From: Spirochaetota bacterium
GTDB lineage: Bacteria > Spirochaetota > Spirochaetia > Treponematales > Treponemataceae
Length of the DNA: 5,822 nt
Assembly: GCA_029571425.1 (NCBI GenBank)
Contig: JAKPSR010000159.1
Coordinates: 1 to 5,822, forward strand
Direction: 5' to 3'
The notes beneath the pieces were generated by a model. The model made no database searches. It had not been told where the DNA came from and saw only the letters and a list, made by a program, of their open reading frames with translations. Shown piece after piece: positions 1-5,177 of this stretch. The position numbers and the translations under genes are program-made. Numbering within the stretch: position 1 is the stretch's first letter; every line of letters starts with the position of its first letter.

Positions 1-317
1 CTGTCGTGCTCGTAGTCGACCCCGAGAATGGCGGGGTATCGCCCCGTTCGCTCGGCAAGGGTCTCGACGAGGGCGCGGTAGCCCATCGGGTTTGACTCGT
101 CGGCGATTTGGCTTCCGTGCCCGCAGTTCTGGCCGACGAGGGCCGTGCCAGAACGATCGCCGGATAACTCCGCTAGATACGCGAGGACGCGCCGAGTCTC
201 GGCCGTGGCATCTGGATCCGCGGGAACGGAGTCGATGCCGCGCGGGCTCTCGGGAAATGCCACTCCGTGGAAGGCGACCGCAAGCAGGATAGCCGCGTGC
301 GATATGCGGAGCCTCAT
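1..317 (-). CDS. Secreted glycoside hydrolase, GH26-like (beta-mannanase family), 5' portion only
   Basis: About 105 N-terminal residues are visible; the gene runs off the left edge. The ATG at 315-317 overlaps the stop of the upstream 713-aa lipoprotein gene (ATGA), so translation is probably coupled; an AGGAAG lies 10 nt upstream. Residues 1 to about 20 (MRLRISHAAILLAVAFHGVA) look like a signal peptide with no lipobox cysteine, so the protein should be secreted or periplasmic. The mature start has a helical stretch (RRVLAYLAELSG), then GQNCGHGSQ and TGRYPAILGVDYEHD. The pairing of a 'GQ..GHG' strand with 'TGkyPAilGvDy' is the typical start of the GH26 TIM barrel (beta-mannanases and related endo-glycanases). 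The catalytic glutamates lie outside the window, so activity and substrate cannot be judged. Family assignment is by remembered motif, not by search. Confidence 0.65.
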   Translation of the reverse strand, partial: MRLRISHAAILLAVAFHGVAFPESPRGIDSVPADPDATAETRRVLAYLAELSGDRSGTALVGQNCGHGSQIADESNPMGYRALVETLAERTGRYPAILGVDYEHD

Positions 318-2455
318 TGCGTCAGCGCTTCCTGTATCACCGCGTAGAACGGTACGCCGTTCGCGTCGGAAAGGGAACGCTCGCGCGCGCCCTTGCGGTA
401 CACGACGTAGTAGAAGTCGACGCGGCCGCCGATCGGTATGTCCGAGGTGGAGAAGTCGTACGAGAACGTCTTTCCCTTTCGCTCCATCCTGAACTCGCGG
501 TAGTCGCGGTCGCGGTTTTGCACGCGGACCATCACGCTTACGTCGTAGAGACCGAGCTCGTTTTTCATCGTCACGAAGAACTTGATGCCGTGCCGGTCCG
601 CCTTGGTGCCCGCGTAGAGCGACTCGTGCGCGAAGGGCTCGTCGGCTTGCGCGACGGGTTGCGTTGGTGCGGGTTGCGCGGGCGGCGTCGCCGCCCCTGG
701 CTCTGTCGGCGCGACGACGAAGTCGTTAAGCGCCCCGCCGGATTGGTCTCGGAAGGTGGCGGTCACGCGACCGGCGACCGGGTCCTCCGCCGAGACGACG
801 AAGTAATACTGCAAGAGCCGCGAGTTCGCGTCGGCCGGCGAAATAGTGAAAGTCCAAAACTCGCCCGCGAGCGTCCCGACGATCTCCCGGTATTGCGCGC
901 GCTCGGCGGTGCGGAGGAAAAGGCTGGCCGTGGAGCCCGGCGCGACGGGACGCTGGGTCACGGTAAGTGTTACCGCCTGGCCACGAGTCGCCTGCGGGGG
1001 AAGGTGCGCGAGCGACCGGGCGAGCCTCGCCTCGGCGTCCGCGCGGAACGCGGCGAGCGACGCGATCGTGAGCGCATAACTGCCGCCTCGGGGAACGAGG
1101 ACTTGCACCTCGCCGAGCTTGGCGTCCTGCACGGTCGCCCGGATGCGGTACGAGAACGTCCCCGGGCGCGACAAGGCGCCGGGAATGGACGCGTACCACG
1201 CGCCGTCCCGTAGGATAAAGGGTATCTCCTTGCCCCCCGCGAAGCCCGAGTCCGGGACGAGGACCACCGCGAGCACGCGGAGCTTCGAGTCTCGGGCCGA
1301 GACGGTGAAGTCGATCGCGCGGCCTTCGACCGCGTTCGTCGGCGTCTGGTGCGTGAATGACGACGCGAGTTTCTCGCCGGCCGACCGCCGCATGTCGGCG
1401 AGCGAGGAGTACTGAATGCGAAGGGGACTGCCCTCGGCCGGGTAATTCCAGACGAGGGTCCCGATCGAGCGGAAGGTATCCGCGTAGCGGAACGAGTAGG
1501 AGAGCGCCCCTTCCTCGAGGTCTTGCGCGGGCGCCGTCGCGCGGAACCGTCCGGCGCTCACCTCCGCCATCGGTATCTCGCGCTCGTAGGTCCCTCGGCG
1601 AAGCACGAGGGCCATGCGCCGCGGTCCGGTCGAGTATCGGGACACGAGGTCCCCGTACGAGAGGCGCGCCTCGACCTCGGGTGGCGAGAAATAGTCGCCC
1701 TTAAGGGGCCCTTGATGCTGGAGCGCGCCGCGGAATTCCTTCTCGACGCGCGCGCGGAACGACGCGAGATCAAGGATACTCACTACGCGCGGACTCGTCG
1801 GGTATTGCACGGTTATGTCCCCGAACTCTGGATGGTTCACGGTTATCGTCCATTGATAGTTATATACGGAAACCGCGTGGGACGGCGCGACAGTCGCCTC
1901 GAAGCGTCCCCCGCCCGTGGAGGATACCGAAGCCTGGACGTTCCCTCGCGCGGTGGTAAAGGTGCATGTGGCCTTGCCCGAGGCCGCGGCCCCGCGAGCG
2001 GTAAGCGCGACGACGACCGGCTCGTCGAACACGAACTCGTTCGCCGTTCCGCCGTCCGATAGGAGGGATCGATACTCGTTCATCGCCTTGTCCCGCGCCT
2101 CGGCGAAGGACATGACCTTAACGGATACCGGCGCGGTCGAGACGAGCTTCCCCTTGCCGTTGCGCATGTGCGCGACGTATTCCAGGTATCCCGCCGTGAG
2201 CTCGGAGCCGGGAACCAGGCATTCGTACAGGGAGCCGTTGAAAATCCCCTGACGTTCGACCCAGGGACCGCCGTTCGCGCGGTAGCGAATGGTCACCGAG
2301 ATTTCGTCGGTGTCCTTATCCCACGCGCGGATTAGGATGGTATAATCCCGCCCTTCGCGGGCGTCTGCCGGGCCCGCCGGCTTAATGCCGAAACTCGCGC
2401 AGCCCGCCGCGGCGAGGGCGACGACCGTAACAATCAGCGCAAAAAACCTACGCAT
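314..2455 (-). CDS. Large multi-module surface lipoprotein (about six beta-sandwich modules)
   Basis: 713 aa. The start at 2453-2455 is supported by a GGAGGA ribosome binding site (2463-2468) 7 nt upstream. Residues 1-19 are a lipoprotein signal peptide with lipobox LAAAGC, so Cys19 should be acylated. The rest reads as about six modules of roughly 90-120 residues (about 30-115, 135-225, 250-350, 372-465, 487-582, 604-713), each with a recurring core of the type 'G.[FW]......L..G.L.Y.[FY]' (for example GRFRATAPAQDLEEGALSYSF near 302-322). Modules are joined by amphipathic helical linkers of one pattern: SFAEARDKAMNEYRSLL (116-132), LASFRARVEKEFRGALQHQ (230-248), SLADMRRSAGEKLASSFTHQ (351-370), SLAAFRADAEARLARSLAH (466-484). 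A Pro/Ala/Thr-rich linker (about 583-603) precedes the last module. The fold is inferred as Ig/FN3-like. I do not recognise a named family; co-operonic placement with a GH26-like enzyme suggests glycan or cell-surface binding, which is inference. Confidence 0.85.
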   Translation of the reverse strand: MRRFFALIVTVVALAAAGCASFGIKPAGPADAREGRDYTILIRAWDKDTDEISVTIRYRANGGPWVERQGIFNGSLYECLVPGSELTAGYLEYVAHMRNGKGKLVSTAPVSVKVMSFAEARDKAMNEYRSLLSDGGTANEFVFDEPVVVALTARGAAASGKATCTFTTARGNVQASVSSTGGGRFEATVAPSHAVSVYNYQWTITVNHPEFGDITVQYPTSPRVVSILDLASFRARVEKEFRGALQHQGPLKGDYFSPPEVEARLSYGDLVSRYSTGPRRMALVLRRGTYEREIPMAEVSAGRFRATAPAQDLEEGALSYSFRYADTFRSIGTLVWNYPAEGSPLRIQYSSLADMRRSAGEKLASSFTHQTPTNAVEGRAIDFTVSARDSKLRVLAVVLVPDSGFAGGKEIPFILRDGAWYASIPGALSRPGTFSYRIRATVQDAKLGEVQVLVPRGGSYALTIASLAAFRADAEARLARSLAHLPPQATRGQAVTLTVTQRPVAPGSTASLFLRTAERAQYREIVGTLAGEFWTFTISPADANSRLLQYYFVVSAEDPVAGRVTATFRDQSGGALNDFVVAPTEPGAATPPAQPAPTQPVAQADEPFAHESLYAGTKADRHGIKFFVTMKNELGLYDVSVMVRVQNRDRDYREFRMERKGKTFSYDFSTSDIPIGGRVDFYYVVYRKGARERSLSDANGVPFYAVIQEALTQ

Positions 2456-2462
2456 GTGCTAT

Positions 2463-2468
2463 TCCTCC
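2463..2468 (-). promoter_or_regulatory. Ribosome binding site of the 713-aa lipoprotein gene
   Basis: The minus strand reads GGAGGA here, 7 nt before the ATG at 2453-2455. It fixes the start and places the lipoprotein signal peptide at the N-terminus. Confidence 0.8.
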
Positions 2469-2482
2469 GTACTGACGGTATT

Positions 2483-2511
2483 AGTATACCTTTAAACGAT
2501 GCGCTTGTGGG
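2483..2511 (-). promoter_or_regulatory. Promoter of the leftward operon (strong -10, weak -35)
   Basis: On the minus strand a consensus-like -10 TATACT lies at 2483-2488, within the octamer GGTATACT. With a 17-nt spacer the -35 position (2506-2511) reads CCCACA, sharing only ACA with TTGACA, so the promoter may need an activator or be weak. The predicted transcript would start near 2476, giving a leader of about 20 nt that includes the GGAGGA site. A short inverted repeat GGTAT-TAGT-ATACC (2477-2490) overlaps the -10 and could be an operator or chance. Confidence 0.5.
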
Positions 2512-2537
2512 GGTGTTACAAAAGTTTTTGCCTAAAC

Positions 2538-2551
2538 GCGCCTGCGGGCGC
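2538..2551. repeat. Small GC inverted repeat in the divergent promoter region
   Basis: GCGCC-TGCG-GGCGC is a perfect 5-bp-arm inverted repeat directly abutting the -35 element of the rightward promoter. No U-run follows on either strand, so it is not a terminator. It could be a regulator half-site pair, but short GC palindromes arise easily in this GC-rich DNA. Confidence 0.25.
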
Positions 2552-2578
2552 TGTCACTTCAAAAAAATACGGTATACT
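2551..2578 (+). promoter_or_regulatory. Promoter of the rightward lipoprotein array
   Basis: The -35 candidate CTGTCA (2551-2556) matches TTGACA at four of six positions, and the -10 TATACT (2573-2578) is five of six to TATAAT with a 16-nt spacer that is A-rich (a run of seven A from 2561). Transcription should begin near 2585, about 20 nt before gene A, so the leader holds little besides the Shine-Dalgarno sequence. It is the only convincing promoter seen upstream of the three paralogs; the 47-48-nt spacers between them show no obvious promoter, so A, B and C are probably co-transcribed. Confidence 0.6.
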
Positions 2579-2604
2579 CCCCTCAAAAGTCAGGAGGATA
2601 GGAT

Positions 2605-3408
2605 ATGAAGAGTGTTCTACCGCGAGGCGTCATCGCGTTCCTCAGTATATCGTGTTTCCTCTCCTGTTCCGACATGATCGGGTGGGTCGAATTCCACCAT
2701 AACGCCGATATCAAGACGATCGAGTCGACGGCGGGGCAAGTGCGAACGCGGTCCAATAGCGATACGGCGTATGCATTAGGATTACTTCCGACTGACTCTG
2801 TGGCTTATTTGCGCGTAACGCCCGAGAACCCCGACGCGACGGTGTCGATACGCGTCGACTCGGGCAAGTTCGTCGATTTGCCCGCCGGGACGTATTCTGG
2901 AAACGTCGCGCCAACGGCGACCGGTGATGACCACATAGCGGAGGTCCGCGTTACCTCCCCCAGCGGCAAGACGGTGAAGACGTATGCGGTGCGCATCAAT
3001 CGAGGCGAAACCGTGCGCGTAAATCGACTGGGGATATACGGATATATGAGCGGATCGGTGGGCGGTACGGTGCTGATGAATATAACCTCCCTGGATCGAT
3101 CGGACGTCCTTGTCTCGGCGTCCGTATCGGCAAGCGCCTTTCCTAACTCAGTCTCGTGCGTGTTCTTCTCATTCCCCGAGACGGATTTATATCGGGGCGT
3201 GAAATATCGGATTAGGATTAGTCACGATCAGGGACCGGCAAATAATAGTGATCCTTGTATCGTTATCCCCTTTAAAACCGATTTGTTTTATGATCTTTTG
3301 CATGATGATGTATCAATAATTGCGTCTCCTTATGTGGCTGTGCATAACGGAGTGTGGATTCTTAAGCGCAATCCTTGGATAGACGCGAGTATCTTCGAGG
3401 TGCCCTGA
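2605..3408 (+). CDS. Tandem-array lipoprotein A: cadherin-like beta-sandwich domain plus variable C-terminal domain
   Basis: 267 aa, start set by AGGAGG (2592-2597) 7 nt upstream. Residues 1-21 are a lipoprotein signal peptide ending in SCFLSC; both Cys17 and Cys21 could be the lipidated residue, and FLS-C fits the relaxed spirochaetal lipobox. Residues about 35-133 resemble the bacterial cadherin-like beta-sandwich domain (Pfam PF12733 type): IKTIESTAG start, AYALGLLP in place of the 'tYtv.vp' strand, VTPENPDATVSIRVDSG in place of 'vtptas.atv.vng', and a last strand with KTVKTYAVRINRG matching 'G..ktYtv.i.R'. Residues about 138-267 form a second beta-rich domain (GTVLMNITS, VFFSFPETDLYRGVKYRIRI) ending FEVP. 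First gene behind the array's promoter. The 3' third is unusually AT-rich (30 G+C in 90 bases at 3241-3330). Probable surface or periplasmic lipoprotein; ligand unknown. Confidence 0.85.
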   Translation: MKSVLPRGVIAFLSISCFLSCSDMIGWVEFHHNADIKTIESTAGQVRTRSNSDTAYALGLLPTDSVAYLRVTPENPDATVSIRVDSGKFVDLPAGTYSGNVAPTATGDDHIAEVRVTSPSGKTVKTYAVRINRGETVRVNRLGIYGYMSGSVGGTVLMNITSLDRSDVLVSASVSASAFPNSVSCVFFSFPETDLYRGVKYRIRISHDQGPANNSDPCIVIPFKTDLFYDLLHDDVSIIASPYVAVHNGVWILKRNPWIDASIFEVP

Positions 3409-3450
3409 TTATGCGTTCCTGGATAATGCATGTATTCGGTCGAGGAGGAT
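3409..3450 (-). pseudogene. Relic of the ROK gene 3' end in the A-B spacer
   Basis: Read on the minus strand the spacer encodes ILLDRIHAL, followed by SRNA and a TAA at 3409-3411. The intact ROK gene at the right edge ends ILLDRMRAL-stop. The codons align without gaps (ATC CTC CTC GAC CGA here against ATA CTG CTT GAC AGG in the intact gene), most differences being synonymous. The position equivalent to the ROK stop codon (3421-3423) reads TCC here, so the frame runs four residues further. It is the more decayed of the two relics: from the lipoprotein stop onward 20 of 33 bases match the B-C spacer. Confidence 0.7.
3443..3448 (+). promoter_or_regulatory. Ribosome binding site of gene B, embedded in the ROK relic
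   Basis: AGGAGG, 8 nt before the ATG at 3457. It decides the start: an in-frame ATG at 3430 lies upstream of this site, has no Shine-Dalgarno sequence of its own and would add nine charged residues before the signal peptide. The same bases are the antisense of the Ile-Leu-Leu codons of the ROK relic. Confidence 0.8.
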
Positions 3451-3456
3451 GTCAAT

Positions 3457-4296
3457 ATGAGTAGGTTTCTCGTGCGAACTGTCGTCGCGTTCCTCTGTAT
3501 GGCGTGTTTCCTCTCGTGTTCCGACATGATCGGCTGGGTCGAGTTTCACCATAACGCAGATATTAAAAGTATCGAGGCGTCGACTGGGAATATGCGAACG
3601 CAATCCGATGGCGATACGGCGTATACACTCGGTTTGCTTCCGACCGAATCTATGGCATCTTTGCGCGTAACGCCCGAGAACCCCGACGCGACGATCTCGA
3701 TACGCGTCGACTCGGGCGAGTTCGTCGATTTGCCCGCCGGGACGTATTCGGGAAACGTCGCGCCAACGATGATTAGCGGCGAATACATGGCAGAGATTCG
3801 CGTTACCTCTCCGAGCGGAAAGACGGTGAAGACGTATGCGGTACGCGTTATTCGAGGCGAAGTGGTTCGCGTAAACCGTTTTGGGGTGTGGGGGTATAGG
3901 GATCATGCTGCTGACGGCACTGTGCGACTGCGGATTACCTCCGCGGATGAATCGGTGACCTTCGTGTCGGCGTCGATACCGGCGACTGCCTTTCCTCTTT
4001 GGACTCCTGGGAATGGGGACTGGATGGAAGCATCGGGATGGGTATACTTCTCGTTTCCCGAAACGGAGTTATATCGCGGAATTGAATACCGGATCGGACT
4101 CTATCACGACCAGGACGCTGTGACTTCTGTGTATTCTGACATCTGTATTCCCTTTAAAAATGGGAAAGGCATGTTCTATGATCTTCGGCATGACGATGCG
4201 TCTATAGCGTATTACTTGGACTCCCTTGACCAACAGTGGGGAATCGGTCCTGGTGAGTGGCTTAATCCGATTATAGATGCCTTCGTGATCCCCTGA
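3457..4296 (+). CDS. Tandem-array lipoprotein B: cadherin-like beta-sandwich domain plus variable C-terminal domain
   Basis: 279 aa from the ATG at 3457; an upstream in-frame ATG at 3430 is rejected because the ribosome binding site and signal peptide both fit 3457. Residues 1-21 are the lipoprotein signal (MSRFLVRTVVAFLCMACFLSC), with Cys17 and Cys21 both possible. The conserved segment SDMIGWVEFHHNADIK follows the cysteine. Residues about 35-133 form the cadherin-like beta-sandwich. By hand count 97 of 126 residues after Cys21 match gene A. The C-terminal domain (about 138-279) is the longest of the three: it has GWVYFSFPETELYRGIEYRIGL (195-216) and an insertion around 181-194 absent from A. 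It ends NPIIDAFVIP; all three paralogs end F-x-[IV]-P. The 'vtFsf...L..G..Y.i.l' pattern resembles generic beta-sandwich surface domains; I cannot name the family. Confidence 0.85.
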   Translation: MSRFLVRTVVAFLCMACFLSCSDMIGWVEFHHNADIKSIEASTGNMRTQSDGDTAYTLGLLPTESMASLRVTPENPDATISIRVDSGEFVDLPAGTYSGNVAPTMISGEYMAEIRVTSPSGKTVKTYAVRVIRGEVVRVNRFGVWGYRDHAADGTVRLRITSADESVTFVSASIPATAFPLWTPGNGDWMEASGWVYFSFPETELYRGIEYRIGLYHDQDAVTSVYSDICIPFKNGKGMFYDLRHDDASIAYYLDSLDQQWGIGPGEWLNPIIDAFVIP

Positions 4297-4308
4297 TGGC
4301 CCGCTCCG

Positions 4309-4338
4309 TTAGAGCGCGTGCATTCGATCGATGAGGAG
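4309..4338 (-). pseudogene. Relic of the ROK gene 3' end in the B-C spacer
   Basis: On the minus strand the spacer reads LLIDRMHAL-TAA, against ILLDRMRAL-TAG at the end of the intact ROK gene. The codons GAT CGA ATG CAC GCG CTC TAA align base for base with GAC AGG ATG CGC GCG CTC TAG. The distance from the lipoprotein stop to the ROK stop is 12 nt in both places (4297-4308 and 5166-5177), and the bases from that stop onward (TGATGGCC and beyond) align without gaps. This is a duplicated tail fragment, not a gene. Confidence 0.8.
4333..4338 (+). promoter_or_regulatory. Ribosome binding site of gene C, embedded in the ROK relic
   Basis: GAGGAG ends 5 nt before the ATG at 4344. These six bases are exactly the antisense of the two adjacent CTC (Leu-Leu) codons of the ROK relic, so a former coding sequence appears to serve as the Shine-Dalgarno sequence. 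Confidence 0.75.
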
Positions 4339-4343
4339 ACGAT

Positions 4344-5165
4344 ATGATAAAGGTTGTTTCGCGAGGGACGCTCGCGCTACTGTATATGGCGTGTTTCCTC
4401 TCATGTTCCGACATGATCGAGTGGGTCGAATTCCACCACAACGCCGATATTAAAAGTATCGAGGCGTCGACGGGGCAAGTGCGAGTTCAATCCAATGGCG
4501 ATGCGGCGTATACCCTCAGCTTAGTTCCGTCCGACACCAGGACGTATTTGCGCGTAACGCCCGAGAACCCCGACGCAACGATGTCGATACGAATCGACGC
4601 GGGTGGGTTCGTCGATTTGCCCCCTGGCACGTATTCGGAAAACGTCGCGCCGGTGGCGACCGGCGACAATCACGTGGCGGAGATCCGCGTTACCTCGCCT
4701 AGCGGCAAGACGGTAAAGACGTATGCCGTGCGTATTAATCGGGGCGGGGGGATCTATGTTGGTAGCGTGCATGTTCGTGGATATCGGGATAGGGCCGTGG
4801 GCGGGATGCTGCATTTTCGGATAACCTCCCCGGATCGGTTGACGACGTACGTTTCGGCTGAGATAGCGGCGAGCGGATTAAGCGATAATCCTGACGGTTG
4901 GATAGATATTCCCTTCTCTTCCGCGACGACGTTGTATCAGGGGATGGAGTATCGATATGGGTTTATGCATGACGCAGGCGCAGTCGCTGATACCGATCCC
5001 GGTTTTCTCATCGGTCGCTCCACTTCTTCGCAGTTCATGGTGATGCTCATGTTTGATCAAAATACGGGGCGGATTGTGCAGACCTTATACAGCGGGGCAC
5101 TTGAGACCTTTATTAAGCTACGCGACGACGAATGGAACGATCCTTATACCTTCGTGATCCCCTGA
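4344..5165 (+). CDS. Tandem-array lipoprotein C: cadherin-like beta-sandwich domain plus variable C-terminal domain
   Basis: 273 aa. The signal peptide MIKVVSRGTLALLYMACFLSC again has Cys17 and Cys21 as possible lipidation sites, followed by SDMIEWVEFHHNADIK. Residues about 35-133 are the cadherin-like beta-sandwich (IKSIEASTG, AYTLSLVP, VTPENPDATMSIRIDAG, KTVKTYAVRINRG), aligned without gaps to A and B. The C-terminal domain (about 138-273) keeps the framework GMLHFRITSPD, GWIDIPFSS, LYQGMEYRYGFMHD and the closing FVIP, but the stretch at about 212-262 has little in common with A or B. The stop lies 12 bp from the stop of the convergent ROK gene, with no hairpin or U-run between them, so transcripts from both sides probably overlap. 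This copy retains the intact junction to the ROK gene and so probably resembles the ancestral arrangement. Confidence 0.85.
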   Translation: MIKVVSRGTLALLYMACFLSCSDMIEWVEFHHNADIKSIEASTGQVRVQSNGDAAYTLSLVPSDTRTYLRVTPENPDATMSIRIDAGGFVDLPPGTYSENVAPVATGDNHVAEIRVTSPSGKTVKTYAVRINRGGGIYVGSVHVRGYRDRAVGGMLHFRITSPDRLTTYVSAEIAASGLSDNPDGWIDIPFSSATTLYQGMEYRYGFMHDAGAVADTDPGFLIGRSTSSQFMVMLMFDQNTGRIVQTLYSGALETFIKLRDDEWNDPYTFVIP

Positions 5166-5177
5166 TGGCCGGCGACG

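Noticed and set aside
317..1213. Long plus-strand open frame of about 298 codons opposite the 713-aa lipoprotein gene, with other long frames nearby.
   Set aside because: Arg/Val-rich translation with no domain signature, no ribosome binding site, and fully antisense to a gene with a clear signal peptide and internal module repeats. Typical shadow frame in GC-rich DNA.
2538..2551. GC-rich hairpin as a terminator.
   Set aside because: Only 5-bp arms, no following U-run on either strand, and it lies upstream of both adjacent genes, next to the -35 of the rightward promoter.
2499..2702. Small plus-strand open frame of 67 codons spanning the promoter region and the start of gene A.
   Set aside because: Overlaps both promoters and gene A in another frame, and has no ribosome binding site.
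3430..3456. Upstream ATG that would extend gene B by nine residues.
   Set aside because: It precedes the AGGAGG site, lacks its own Shine-Dalgarno sequence, and adds charged residues before a signal peptide that lines up perfectly with A and C from 3457.
3409..3906. Minus-strand open frame of 165 codons across the A-B spacer and gene B.
   Set aside because: Only its last ~15 codons are meaningful (the ROK relic); the rest is antisense to the conserved lipoprotein domain and has an equivalent antisense frame in gene C.
3860..5165. Variable C-terminal domains as targets of a diversity-generating retroelement.
   Set aside because: No reverse transcriptase or template repeat is visible and differences are not confined to adenines; tandem duplication with drift or conversion explains the pattern better.
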